From Pontibacillus sp. HMF3514 (lineage in GTDB: Bacteria; Bacillota; Bacilli; Bacillales; BH030062): a stretch of 64,000 nt of DNA. Made by a program: the position numbers and the translations under genes. Position 1 is the first letter of the stretch. The number at the start of each line of letters is the position of its first letter. Location: contig NZ_CP047393.1 of assembly GCF_009858175.1 (NCBI RefSeq), positions 1,922,001 through 1,986,000 on the forward strand, read 5' to 3'. Positions 8,302 through 16,728 of the stretch are shown piece after piece. The notes under the pieces are model-generated. The model worked only from the letters and a program-made list of their open reading frames with translations. It did not search any database and had not been told where the DNA came from.

Positions 8302-9756
8302 ATGAAACTAAGCGATATATTAGGTGATATTGAATATGAAGTGGTTTGGGGAGATATAGAAGTACCAATTGATTGTATTTCTTATCACTCCGACAAAATG
8401 AAACAAGACTCTCTATTTGTTTGTGTAGAAGGGTCTAAGCATGACGGTCATGATTATATTGCTCAAGCAGTAATGAAAGGTTGTAGAGCCATAATCGTGG
8501 AGAAAAAAGTAGCCTTAGAGTTTATACCAGAAGGATGTACAGTCGTTCAAGTTAAGGGTACACGTAAACTTTTACCGTTCATAGCTAGCCGTTTTTATGA
8601 CAATCCTTCAGAATCTTTCAATCTAGTAGGTGTTACAGGGACAAACGGTAAAACGTCCGTCACACACATGATCTCTTTTATCCTAAGCTATGCAGGTCGA
8701 CATGTAGGGAGTATTGGCACTCTTGGAGATCAGATGAATCAGGAAGTGATTGATACCACAAGAACGACTCCTACAACGCCAGAGGCCTTTGATTTACAAC
8801 AAGTCTTTGGTCATATGAGAGATCGAGGTGTAACAGATGTGGTCATGGAAGTCTCTTCAATGGGACTTGAACTTCATCGTGTGGATAGCTGTGACTTTAC
8901 GGTTGGGATCTTTACTAATCTATCTCCTGAACATTTAGATGACCATGTTACATTCGAACGATATAAAGAAGCTAAACTAAAGCTATTTTCACTAGCTCCA
9001 CAGTCGATTATCAATGCAGATGATGCAAATGCGGAGGATTTTATTCAGGCTTCTAAAGGAGATTGTCAGACCTACGGCATTGACAACCTTGATGCTGATT
9101 GGGTTGCAAAAGACGTTTCTGTTCAAGTGAATGGTGTAACCTTTACCCTTGTTGGGCATGATGTTCATACAGAAGTCACTGTTCCTATACCAGGTCGCTT
9201 TACTGTGTACAATGCTTTAGCTGCTATAAGCACTTGCCTATCTCTTGATGTACCGCTTCAAACGATTCTTGCTGCGTTAAAAGAAATTAAAGGGCCGGAT
9301 GGTCGTTTGCAAACCATTCAATCACCTGATGGATATACCATTATGGTGGACTATGCTCATACTCCGGATGCACTTGACAATGTCTTATCAAACCTTAAAC
9401 CTTATACAGCAGGGAAACTAATTTTGGTATTCGGTTGTGGAGGCGACAGAGACGAAGCTAAACGTCCACGAATGGGAGAAATCGCAAGTAAATGGTGTGA
9501 CCACATTATTTTAACTTCAGATAATCCAAGGACTGAAGATCCGATGTCGATTATCAAAGATATTGAAAAAGGCATAGGAATGATAAAAGAATATGACATC
9601 ATCGAAGACCGTAAAAAAGCCATTCAATATGCCATGAAGAATGCTGAAAAAGAAGATATCATTCTCATCGCTGGTAAAGGGAATGAAACCTATCAAATCG
9701 TTGGGGAGGAAAAACTTCCTTTCAGTGATGTTCAAGTAGTAAAAGAAAATATGTAA
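8302..9756 (+). CDS. murE: MurE-family UDP-N-acetylmuramyl-tripeptide ligase (stand-alone)
   Basis: A 484-residue Mur ligase. The N-terminal domain is followed by the ATP P-loop GVTGTNGKTSVTHMI at about residues 110-124, the carbamylated-lysine region around residues 200-230, and the C-terminal substrate motif DNPRTEDP near residue 406. The DNPR motif is characteristic of ligases adding meso-diaminopimelate to UDP-MurNAc-Ala-Glu in the cytoplasm. Other division and cell-wall genes are absent, so this is probably a second MurE copy rather than the one in a dcw cluster; that is inference. The RBS (GGCAGGTG) is modest. A small membrane protein gene follows 24 bases later. Confidence 0.88.
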   Translation: MKLSDILGDIEYEVVWGDIEVPIDCISYHSDKMKQDSLFVCVEGSKHDGHDYIAQAVMKGCRAIIVEKKVALEFIPEGCTVVQVKGTRKLLPFIASRFYDNPSESFNLVGVTGTNGKTSVTHMISFILSYAGRHVGSIGTLGDQMNQEVIDTTRTTPTTPEAFDLQQVFGHMRDRGVTDVVMEVSSMGLELHRVDSCDFTVGIFTNLSPEHLDDHVTFERYKEAKLKLFSLAPQSIINADDANAEDFIQASKGDCQTYGIDNLDADWVAKDVSVQVNGVTFTLVGHDVHTEVTVPIPGRFTVYNALAAISTCLSLDVPLQTILAALKEIKGPDGRLQTIQSPDGYTIMVDYAHTPDALDNVLSNLKPYTAGKLILVFGCGGDRDEAKRPRMGEIASKWCDHIILTSDNPRTEDPMSIIKDIEKGIGMIKEYDIIEDRKKAIQYAMKNAEKEDIILIAGKGNETYQIVGEEKLPFSDVQVVKENM

Positions 9757-9780
9757 GCTATTTAGGAGGGAACGCGAAAC

Positions 9781-10068
9781 GTGAACTCAAGGCAAATGAT
9801 CTTTGTTGGACTCTCGGTATTCGTAGGTGTTTATTTCGCTATGAGAGGCTTTGATTTGATTCAAATGTATGATTCAATGGCAGGAAAAACAGAATCTTTT
9901 CGTTTCTTAGTATTTACCATCACAGATCAACTGACCCAACAAACCGTTCCCCTAATCGCCGCACTCCTAATTGGAATAGGAACACTATGTATCATCATTC
10001 CATTAATTATGATGTATAAGAAGCGGAAGTCATTAAAGAATGAACCTTATAGAGAGAGTACATCTTAA
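9781..10068 (+). CDS. small two-helix membrane protein
   Basis: A 95-residue protein starting at a GTG, with AGGAGG at 9764-9769. Two hydrophobic stretches are visible: residues about 7-22 (weak, with MRGFD after it) and about 55-77 (PLIAALLIGIGTLCIIIPLIMM), followed by a basic tail KKRKSLK. I do not recognise a family. It lies 24 bases after the MurE-like gene and before a good terminator, so it is the last gene of that transcript. Confidence 0.7.
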   Translation: MNSRQMIFVGLSVFVGVYFAMRGFDLIQMYDSMAGKTESFRFLVFTITDQLTQQTVPLIAALLIGIGTLCIIIPLIMMYKKRKSLKNEPYRESTS

Positions 10069-10077
10069 TACTTTATG

Positions 10078-10112
10078 AAAAGCAGAATCTATCTTGTAGG
10101 ATCTGCTTTTTT
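10078..10112 (+). terminator. intrinsic terminator
   Basis: An inverted repeat AAAAGCAGA...TCTGCTTTT with a T run straight after. It ends the transcript of the methyltransferase/MurE/membrane-protein group. Confidence 0.8.
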
Positions 10113-10184
10113 GTTACTTATTAATCGTTATAGAAAAAAGGGGCATCCCTATAATTTTAAGCTGAATTTATTAATCAATATGAT

Positions 10185-10222
10185 AATAGCCAGGGCTTAC
10201 ATAGAGGCCCTGGCTATTTTTT
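10185..10222. terminator. hairpin terminator between convergent genes
   Basis: A twelve-base stem AATAGCCAGGGC / GCCCTGGCTATT with a ten-base loop. A run of six T follows on the plus strand and overlaps the stop codon of the minus-strand acyl-CoA synthetase gene. It can serve both directions but is stronger for the plus strand. Confidence 0.8.
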
Positions 10223-12176
10223 AATTATGCTGTTCTTGTTTTCCTAATTCTCGTATTTTATCAACTGTCTCTGGATTTTCTAATGCTGATAAGTCTCCTG
10301 CATTTTCATTTAGGTACGCGGAACGAATAACACGCCGCATAACTTTGGCATTCCTTGTCTTAGGTAGATCATTTACAAAGTGTAAATGTTTTAATGCTAG
10401 AGCTTTACCTAAAACATCTACAGCATGTTTCAGGATAGAGGACTTCAATTCTTCTGAAGCGGAATAGTTTGGCTTTAATACGACAAATCCAACAGGTGTT
10501 TCACCTTTTACATCATGAGGGATACCTATTACACCAGCTTCAACTACTGCTTCATGATCGACAAGTACGGATTCAATTTCAGCAGGACCCGTTCGCTTCC
10601 CAGCTACGTTTAACGTATCATCAGAACGACCTGTAATCGTATAATATCCTTCATCATCATGGATCACCCAATCTCCGTGAACCCAAGTATCTGGCCAACG
10701 ATTCCAGTATGTGTTTTCATAACGTTCATTCTCTTTGTAAAAGCCGTTTGTCATACCTACCCATGGCTTGGTAATTACTAACTCTCCAACTTCATTTTTA
10801 ACGGACGTTGCTTGTTTATCATATACATGTACATCCATACCAGGGATAGCTGCATTAAAGGTTACAGGGCTAATCGGTTTTGTTAATACGTTGGTGAATA
10901 TCCCACCGGAGATTTCCGTTCCGCCTGAATAATTAATAATTGGAATTTGGGACTTTCCGACATCTTCAAACAACCACATCCATGGCTCATGATTCCACGG
11001 TTCACCTGAAGAACCAAAGGCTTTTAAGGAAGAGATATCATGTTGTTCTACCCAGGATGATCCGTGTTTCATAAGAGTACGAACAAGTGTTGGGGCAATC
11101 CCTAAATGCGTTACTTGATGTTGTTCTACCAATTGCCATAAGCGGTCAGGATTTGGATAGTCAGGCGTTCCTTCAAACATGACGATACTTGATCCATTTA
11201 TCAAACCACCATATACAAGAAAAGGACCCATCATCCATCCCATATCTGTGTACCAAAATAGGGTATCATCTTGTTTAACATCCATCATAACGCCTGCATC
11301 AAACGCAGATTTAATCGGGAAGCCTGCATGTGTATGGAGGGTACCTTTTGGCTTTCCTGTCGTACCTGATGTATAAATAATCATAAAGGGGTCATTAGCA
11401 TTGGTTTCAAGTGTCTTAAAATCATCTACAGGCTTGCGAATGTCATCCCAATCTACATCACGTTCGTTATTCCACGCAATGTCACGACCCGATCGTTTAA
11501 CTACAATGACTCTTTCAATAGAGGAAGATTTAGAAGCAGCTTTATCAGCTTCCTCTTTCATAGGTATCGTTTTGCCTTTACGATGAAAACCGTCTGCTGT
11601 AATAAGGTATTTGGACTCAGCGGCATTCATACGTGTGGCTACGGCATCTGCTTTATAACCTGAGAAAGCAGGGGAGAAGATCGCTCCTATTTTTGAAGCG
11701 GCTAGCATAGCAAATAACGTTTCAGGCAACATTGGCATATAGATCGTAATAATATCACCTGGTTGAATACCTAATTGTTGAAATCCTGCTGCTGTTTGAT
11801 TCACTTCATCATGGAGTTCTTTATAGCTGAAAGTACGTGTTCCACCATCATCACTTTCCCATATAAGGGCTGTTTTATTTGCAGTATCTTTTTGCTTAGC
11901 CCATTTATCAACGGCATTATGTGTGACATTCATCTTACCGTTAACAAACCAATTTGGATATTTTACACCTTTGGACAAATCAAGCGTTTTATCATAGTCT
12001 TGAAACCATTCTATCCCAAGCTCTTCAACGGCTTTATCCCAAAACCATTCTAAATCATCAATCGACTTTTCGTGGAACGTATGATAGTCTGAAAAACCCA
12101 GAGATTTCATCCATTGATAAAGTCGTGTAGAATCAATATAAGATTGCGATGGATTCCAAACTGCTTGCTGTGACAT
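10221..12176 (-). CDS. acetyl/acetoacetyl-CoA synthetase-family ligase
   Basis: A 651-residue AMP-forming acyl-CoA synthetase with an N-terminal ACAS domain (WFVNGKMNVTHNAVDKW) and the AMP motif IIYTSGTTGKPKGT. The catalytic lysine lies in the C-terminal PKTRNAKVMRR, the site acetylated in AcsA-type enzymes. An in-frame ATG at 12191 is rejected because GGGAGG (12184-12189) lies inside that extension, seven bases before the ATG at 12176. It is longer than B. subtilis AcsA (about 570 residues), so an acetoacetyl- or propionyl-CoA synthetase is possible. The promoter is overlapped by a cre site, and a GNAT gene is divergent, as acuA is beside acsA. Confidence 0.88.
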   Translation of the reverse strand: MSQQAVWNPSQSYIDSTRLYQWMKSLGFSDYHTFHEKSIDDLEWFWDKAVEELGIEWFQDYDKTLDLSKGVKYPNWFVNGKMNVTHNAVDKWAKQKDTANKTALIWESDDGGTRTFSYKELHDEVNQTAAGFQQLGIQPGDIITIYMPMLPETLFAMLAASKIGAIFSPAFSGYKADAVATRMNAAESKYLITADGFHRKGKTIPMKEEADKAASKSSSIERVIVVKRSGRDIAWNNERDVDWDDIRKPVDDFKTLETNANDPFMIIYTSGTTGKPKGTLHTHAGFPIKSAFDAGVMMDVKQDDTLFWYTDMGWMMGPFLVYGGLINGSSIVMFEGTPDYPNPDRLWQLVEQHQVTHLGIAPTLVRTLMKHGSSWVEQHDISSLKAFGSSGEPWNHEPWMWLFEDVGKSQIPIINYSGGTEISGGIFTNVLTKPISPVTFNAAIPGMDVHVYDKQATSVKNEVGELVITKPWVGMTNGFYKENERYENTYWNRWPDTWVHGDWVIHDDEGYYTITGRSDDTLNVAGKRTGPAEIESVLVDHEAVVEAGVIGIPHDVKGETPVGFVVLKPNYSASEELKSSILKHAVDVLGKALALKHLHFVNDLPKTRNAKVMRRVIRSAYLNENAGDLSALENPETVDKIRELGKQEQHN

Positions 12177-12226
12177 TGAAAGACCTCCCATAAAAGTACA
12201 TAAATTTTCAGAATGTTCTACATCCT

Positions 12227-12255
12227 ATTATACAATTTATGTGAAAGCGCTTCAA
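12227..12255 (-). promoter_or_regulatory. promoter with overlapping cre (CcpA) site
   Basis: On the minus strand TTGAAG (12250-12255) and TATAAT (12227-12232) are 17 bases apart, upstream of the acyl-CoA synthetase gene. TGAAAGCGCTTCAA at 12242-12255 matches the Bacillus cre consensus TGWAARCGYTWNCW at all but one position and covers the -35 box and spacer. Binding of CcpA would block this promoter, fitting carbon repression of acetate use. The same site is 42 bases before the divergent GNAT gene. Confidence 0.82.
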
Positions 12256-12296
12256 AAATTATAGAGACTAGAATAACAGATTAGGAGATGATGGGA

Positions 12297-13151
12297 ATGG
12301 AGTTACATTTCACACCAAAAATTCAAAAGCAACTTGATGTCTTACAAAAAATTGAATCAGGGCCTATATATCCGTATCAACTTCTTACTAATTTGCTATA
12401 TGAGCCTACAGGGGTGTGTCCCGAAGTCTTGATATATATGATTCAGCACCTTGGTAAGGAAAAGGTATTTTATTTTAAAGAATCAGGTGATCAGTTACAT
12501 GAAGAAGAAGCGGCTTATAATATGGGGGAATTGACTGTTTCTGAATCTATGAAAGTGGTTTTATTAGAAGCGGATAACAGGCGGAAGCGGTATAATCAAA
12601 GCTTTATTACAGAAGGCCATGTATTTCATGCAATGTTAACAAAGGACCCTATTCTAGCTAAATTAATTCCAGCCACTATACGAGAAGACATCCTTTCGTT
12701 TGCAAGTGTTCCAAGGGATATGACTGTAAGCCTACGTCATTATAAAATGCCTAAAGTTATGTTGGATGAAGGGATTACATTGTTGCGTGCTGCACTAAAG
12801 GATCAAGAAGAGTTATTGCGTTTTATTTCAGAAAGGTTTGGAGATCCATGGGTTAAAACCATTCAGATCGCATTAGAAAAGGAATGTCCACCACTTTATA
12901 TTGCACGTGACAGAGGAGAACTAATAGGGTTTGCTTGCTATGATTCTGTTCGTGATCAAAAAGGGGTATATGGACCAATGGGAACCTCTCCACAAGTACG
13001 CACAAAAGGTGTTGGTTACGCACTTTTACATACTTGCCTAGAAGAAATGAAACAAAAAGGCTATGAGTATGCCATTTTAGGAGAGGCAGGTCCAATAGAA
13101 TATTATGAACGAGCTTGTGGAGCAAAGTTAATACCGATCATAGATTATTGA
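12297..13151 (+). CDS. GNAT acetyltransferase with Clp-N-like N-terminal domain
   Basis: A 284-residue protein. The C-terminal half (from about residue 150) is a GNAT domain: LYIARDRGELIGFACYD is the central strand pair, VRTKGVGYALLHTCLEEM is the acetyl-CoA loop, and EYYERACGAKLI is the end. The N-terminal 110 residues resemble a Clp-N repeat (SESMKVVLLEAD, then FITEGHVFHAMLTKDP), which is unusual; this assignment is from pattern only. AGGAG at 12283-12287 fits the ATG at 12297 better than those at 12288 or 12291. It is divergent from an AcsA-like gene over a shared cre region, so it may, like AcuA, acetylate that synthetase. It overlaps the convergent PadR gene by seven bases. Confidence 0.78.
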   Translation: MELHFTPKIQKQLDVLQKIESGPIYPYQLLTNLLYEPTGVCPEVLIYMIQHLGKEKVFYFKESGDQLHEEEAAYNMGELTVSESMKVVLLEADNRRKRYNQSFITEGHVFHAMLTKDPILAKLIPATIREDILSFASVPRDMTVSLRHYKMPKVMLDEGITLLRAALKDQEELLRFISERFGDPWVKTIQIALEKECPPLYIARDRGELIGFACYDSVRDQKGVYGPMGTSPQVRTKGVGYALLHTCLEEMKQKGYEYAILGEAGPIEYYERACGAKLIPIIDY

Positions 13152-13525
13152 TAAACTTCTTTCATAATTTTATTCAAAATATGAATCTGTTCATCAAATA
13201 ACATTTTGTAATGTTTCTTTAAAACTTCAAATTCTTCTTCACCCTTAGGCGTAACACGGTACCAATACACTTTCTGGCGCTTCTTTTCATGAGATTTATA
13301 ATCCTCAGTACGTTGAAGCAAACCTTCCTCATGCATATCATGAAGGGTGTCAAGAAGAGTAGAAGGGGCAGGCTGCCAGTTTCCTGTGAGTTTACTAAAT
13401 TCTTCTTTAAAGTGCTCGCTAATCATAGAGTTGCGTTTGTGAAGCAGATGAAGAATATAAAACTTTGTAAATTGAGCTGCAGACATATTCAGAGCAAACT
13501 TTTTTGGATTGTTTTTATGAGACAT
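13145..13525 (-). CDS. PadR-family transcriptional regulator
   Basis: A 126-residue winged-helix protein. The helix-turn-helix region LHKRNSMISEHFKEEF is followed by a recognition helix segment PAPSTLLDTLHDMHEEGLLQRTED and the wing YWYRVTPKGEEEFEVLKK, and the C-terminal helix would dimerise. GAGGTG at 13534-13539 lies eight bases before the ATG at 13525; the longer in-frame start at 13561 is less likely. An inverted repeat just upstream may be its operator. Target genes are unknown, but the divergent DAO-type oxidoreductase is a candidate. Confidence 0.82.
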   Translation of the reverse strand: MSHKNNPKKFALNMSAAQFTKFYILHLLHKRNSMISEHFKEEFSKLTGNWQPAPSTLLDTLHDMHEEGLLQRTEDYKSHEKKRQKVYWYRVTPKGEEEFEVLKKHYKMLFDEQIHILNKIMKEVYQ

Positions 13526-13541
13526 GGAAAGTTCACCTCGC

Positions 13542-13569
13542 ATTGGTATATATTCTTTCAATTACCAAT
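13542..13569. promoter_or_regulatory. inverted repeat, possible PadR operator
   Basis: ATTGGTA (13542-13548) and TACCAAT (13563-13569) form a perfect seven-base inverted repeat with 14 bases between, directly upstream of the PadR-type gene. Position and symmetry suggest autoregulation; the assignment is inference. Confidence 0.4.
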
Positions 13570-13800
13570 TCTATCACATTTGAACTTAGTAGTAACTCAG
13601 AAACCCTTTTCTAAAAGAATAAAGTGCTAAAAATACGAGGTGAGAACAAATGTTCGTTTTAGGTAGAGTCTCTATTCACAAGCTTAAAGTACAACGTTTT
13701 AGGAATAATAAAAATGAACTTATACTATAATTGAGTCAATCACTATGTTCTTGTAGAATAGCTAAGGAAGCAAAACTGAATAGAAAAGGTGTTTTTGAAT

Positions 13801-14928
13801 ATGCAAACAAAGATCGTTATAGGCGCGGGAATTCTTGGTGCATCTACTGCCTATCACTTAGCCAAAGAGGGCGTAAAAGTCACATTAGTAGATCGAAAAG
13901 ATACAGGACAGGCTACTGAAGCTGCTGCAGGAATTGTATGTCCATGGCTTACCCAGCGACGCAACAAACCATGGTATCGCTTAGTGAAAGGTGGAGCGAA
14001 ATATTATCCTACCTTAATTCAAGAATTAGAGGACCAGGGTGAAACTGAAACCGGATATGCCCGTGTTGGTGCCATTAATATATTTGATACCGATGAAAAA
14101 CTAGAAAAGAAGATGGAAATTGCACGTCAGCGACTTGAGACAGCTCAAGAAATGGGGGAAGTGACAAAGCTTTCTGCGGAAGAGACAAAAAAATTGTTTC
14201 CCGTATTATCTGATGAGTACGGTGCTGTTCATATAAGTGGAGGTGCACGTGTGAACGGTAGAGAATTACGAGATGCTCTCATACGTGGTGCTAAAAAGAA
14301 TGGTGCTACCTTTATTGAACAGGATGCTTCACTCATTTTTGAAGGCTCTACTGTCACTGGTGTGAAGATCAATAAGGAAGATCACTTTGCTGATCAAGTC
14401 ATTGTAACAGGAGGAGCTTGGTCTAAGGAGCTTTTAGAACCTATGGGAATGAACTTTCAGGTTCGACCACAGAAAGCTCAAATCGTTCATTTACAAATGC
14501 CAAATACCGATACGAGTCAATGGCCTGTACTCATGCCGCCTTATAACAAATATATGCTTACCTTTAATGACGGAAAAATAGTAGTTGGTGCTACACATGA
14601 AGATGAAGCAGGATTCGACAATCGAGTAACAGCTGAAGCCATTCATGAAATTTTGGATAAAGCCTTTAAAGTAGCTCCTGGCTTAGCTGAAAGCACATAT
14701 GTAGAAACAAAAGTAGGGTTTAGACCATTTACACCAGGCTTTTTACCAATTGTAGGTCCCGTCCCGAATACAGAAGGGCTTTATGTTGCTAATGGTCTTG
14801 GTGCATCTGGTCTAACAAGTGGACCTTATTTAGGAGCTCAGCTAGCTCAACAAATAATGGGGCAAGACACGGAACTTGATTTGAATGATTATGATGTCTC
14901 TACAGCATTCGAATCGAAAAAAGAATGA
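13801..14928 (+). CDS. FAD-dependent DAO-family oxidoreductase
   Basis: A 375-residue flavoprotein of the D-amino-acid/glycine oxidase family. The Rossmann FAD loop IVIGAGILGASTAYHLA is at residues 5-21, the acidic end VTLVDRKD near residue 32, and AAAGIVCPWL near residue 45. The C-terminal GFRPFTPGFLPIVGP and GLYVANGLGASGLTSGPYLG complete the FAD site. It oxidises an amine or amino acid. The ATG at 13801 with AAAGG eleven bases upstream is preferred to the GTG at 13789, which lies next to the AAAGG. It is a single-gene unit; the substrate is unknown. Confidence 0.87.
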   Translation: MQTKIVIGAGILGASTAYHLAKEGVKVTLVDRKDTGQATEAAAGIVCPWLTQRRNKPWYRLVKGGAKYYPTLIQELEDQGETETGYARVGAINIFDTDEKLEKKMEIARQRLETAQEMGEVTKLSAEETKKLFPVLSDEYGAVHISGGARVNGRELRDALIRGAKKNGATFIEQDASLIFEGSTVTGVKINKEDHFADQVIVTGGAWSKELLEPMGMNFQVRPQKAQIVHLQMPNTDTSQWPVLMPPYNKYMLTFNDGKIVVGATHEDEAGFDNRVTAEAIHEILDKAFKVAPGLAESTYVETKVGFRPFTPGFLPIVGPVPNTEGLYVANGLGASGLTSGPYLGAQLAQQIMGQDTELDLNDYDVSTAFESKKE

Positions 14929-15167
14929 GTCTAAATGTCTGAAGGTGACTGAGCTTAAACAATTAAGTTCAGTTTCCTAAAGACATACCATACCAACCAT
15001 ATTTACTGGATCTTTTGTTTTATTGTGGTAAAATATCTCTGTAATCTTTACGGAATTTTTATTATATTTACATAAAAATTAATGATTTATGAATGTTCAT
15101 TAAGAAAATTTATTGTTAAGATTAGTATGCTAAGATTAAAGATCGCCTATTTCACTAGTGAGTCTTT
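14929..15167 (+). other. intergenic stretch, possible small transcript
   Basis: No gene is seen between the oxidoreductase stop and the strong hairpin at 15168. It holds an imperfect hairpin (ACTGAGCTT / AAGTTCAGT, near 14949-14974) and an extended -10-like TGGTAAAAT near 15026. The latter could start a short RNA ending at the 15168 terminator. The rest is AT-rich. Confidence 0.3.
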
Positions 15168-15210
15168 AACAAAAGCTGAAGCACATCTTTATTGCTTCAG
15201 CTTTTGTTTT
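15168..15210 (+). terminator. strong intrinsic terminator
   Basis: A perfect 15-base stem AACAAAAGCTGAAGC / GCTTCAGCTTTTGTT with an eleven-base loop and further T afterwards. It lies 240 bases after the oxidoreductase stop and ahead of the glycosyltransferase. Confidence 0.85.
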
Positions 15211-15296
15211 GAAATGTGATTCCTTTCATGAAAGGTGTAAATTCATCTATCTAGTGGAATACTAAAGGATTAATAGGAGACAAAGGAGTATGTATC

Positions 15297-16424
15297 TTGA
15301 AGATCGCCATTATTACCGAGACATTTCTCCCGTCAACAGATGGAGTCGTCACAAGGTTAACTGAAGCTATAAAATACTTGAGAAAACATAATCATGAAGT
15401 CATTGTGATTTGTCCAGACTTGGGCACGACAGAGTTCGAAGGAGCAATTATTGAGGGTGTTAAAGCCACAAACTTACCATTTTATCGTTCTCGTCCGTTC
15501 GCATTACCAAACAAACGGGTGAAAGATCTTTTAGAAAAACACCAACCAGACCTAGTACATGTTGTGAATCCAGCAATGTTAGGGGTTTCTGGAGTTAAGT
15601 ATGCAACAAAGCTTAACTTCCCATTACTTGCTTCTTATCACACGCATGTACCCAAATATATGGATTATTACAACTTATATCCATTCAAGCCAATACTCTG
15701 GTGGTACTTTAAACGACTACACAACCAAGCTGAACTTAATTTATGTACATCACAAGCCGTTAAAGATGAATTAGATCATCATGGCTTTAATAACGTGCAT
15801 GTTTGGAAGCGTGGTGTAGCAATCGATCGCTATAATCCATCTTATTATAATCAAGAAATGCGATCACGCTTAACAAACGGAGAGACAGATAAAAAGTTAC
15901 TTGTTTTTGTTGGTCGTTTAGCTCCTGAGAAGGAAATTCATAAATTGAAGCCGTTACTTGAAGAACGTAATGATGTTCGCTTAGCAATTGTAGGAGATGG
16001 TCCAATACGCGAACAGTTAGAGCAAAAGTTCGAGGGAACGAATACGGTATTCACAGGATTTCTACACGGAGATGAACTTAATCAAGCATTCTCATCTGCA
16101 GATGCGTTTATTTTCCCATCTATCACAGAGACATTGGGGCTAGTGATTTTAGAAGCAATGGCTTCCGGTTTACCGGTTATAGCTGCTAAAAGTGGTCCAA
16201 CGATGGAACAGGTGGATGACGAACGTACAGGTCTTCTATTTGAAAATGAGGATACAAGCAGCCTCATTACAGCAGTTGAAAAGCTTGAAGATCCTGAGTT
16301 GCTGCAAAGCATGCGAGAAAATGCGAGGGAGGAAGCTGAAAAATTCAGCTGGACCAAACCATCGGAGCAACTATTGGAGTTTTATGAAAAATTACTTGGT
16401 GTTTCTATGAAGCAAGCGCAATAA
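15297..16424 (+). CDS. sqdX: GT4 glycosyltransferase, sulfoquinovosyltransferase (SqdX/SQD2)-like
   Basis: A 375-residue GT4 enzyme. The first Rossmann half has TETFLPSTDGVVTRL and the ASYHTHVPKYM segment. The second half starts at LLVFVGRLAPEKE and contains VGDGPIREQLE, VFTGFLHGDEL and the nucleotide-sugar loop ITETLGLVILEAMASGLPV. From memory of the family, the YHTHVP and EMRSRLTNGE segments closely resemble plant and cyanobacterial SQD2, which moves sulfoquinovose from UDP-sulfoquinovose to diacylglycerol. A SqdB-like gene at 19500 supports this. The start is a TTG with AAAGGAG nine bases upstream. An alternative is a YqgM-type glycosyltransferase of unknown role. Confidence 0.75.
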   Translation: MKIAIITETFLPSTDGVVTRLTEAIKYLRKHNHEVIVICPDLGTTEFEGAIIEGVKATNLPFYRSRPFALPNKRVKDLLEKHQPDLVHVVNPAMLGVSGVKYATKLNFPLLASYHTHVPKYMDYYNLYPFKPILWWYFKRLHNQAELNLCTSQAVKDELDHHGFNNVHVWKRGVAIDRYNPSYYNQEMRSRLTNGETDKKLLVFVGRLAPEKEIHKLKPLLEERNDVRLAIVGDGPIREQLEQKFEGTNTVFTGFLHGDELNQAFSSADAFIFPSITETLGLVILEAMASGLPVIAAKSGPTMEQVDDERTGLLFENEDTSSLITAVEKLEDPELLQSMRENAREEAEKFSWTKPSEQLLEFYEKLLGVSMKQAQ

Positions 16425-16440
16425 AATTAAATTATATGAG

Positions 16441-16472
16441 AAAGGCTAAAACTAAGGTTTTAGTCTTTTTTT
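16441..16472 (+). terminator. intrinsic terminator
   Basis: A nine-base stem GGCTAAAAC / GTTTTAGTC with a short loop and seven T, directly after the glycosyltransferase gene. Confidence 0.8.
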
Positions 16473-16541
16473 AGAAATATTTTTAATAAAAAAAAGAGAT
16501 AAAAAATGGGAACTGAGGTTCTGTAAGGACCATAACAAGTA

Positions 16542-16550
16542 TGATATAAT
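16542..16550 (+). promoter_or_regulatory. extended -10 promoter of the toxin mRNA
   Basis: TGATATAAT is a perfect extended -10 element, 68 bases before the toxin ATG; no good -35 box is seen. The leader that follows can fold so that ATCCTCC (16589-16595) pairs with the GGGGG ribosome-binding site (16604-16608), with GGC/GCC closing the stem (16585-16587 with 16613-16615). This hides the toxin start. Confidence 0.65.
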
Positions 16551-16617
16551 ATGCTTCAGATATCGTTCCAGTTGAAGGGCGGTCGGCTATCCTCCGATTG
16601 AAAGGGGGTGATGCCTT

Positions 16618-16728
16618 ATGGACTTGTATGAACTATTTATGGTTCTGTTGACGTCCGGTTTATTTTTCTTAGGGTTTTTGAGTTTGATTGTCAAAATCAT
16701 TTCAGAAATCATGGAAAATAAAAAGTAG
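16618..16728 (+). CDS. holin-like type I toxin peptide (Hol-Tox family)
   Basis: A 36-residue peptide beginning MDLYELFMVLLTSG. It has one membrane-spanning helix (about residues 6-25, rich in L, F and G) and a charged tail ending in ENKK, the pattern of the putative holin-like toxins (TxpA/BsrE group). GGGGGTGAT precedes the ATG by six bases. A strong hairpin overlaps its stop codon, and a convergent promoter on the other strand can make an antisense RNA. Both are hallmarks of type I toxin-antitoxin loci in Firmicutes. Excess toxin would damage the membrane. The gene is too short for ordinary gene calling. Confidence 0.72.
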   Translation: MDLYELFMVLLTSGLFFLGFLSLIVKIISEIMENKK

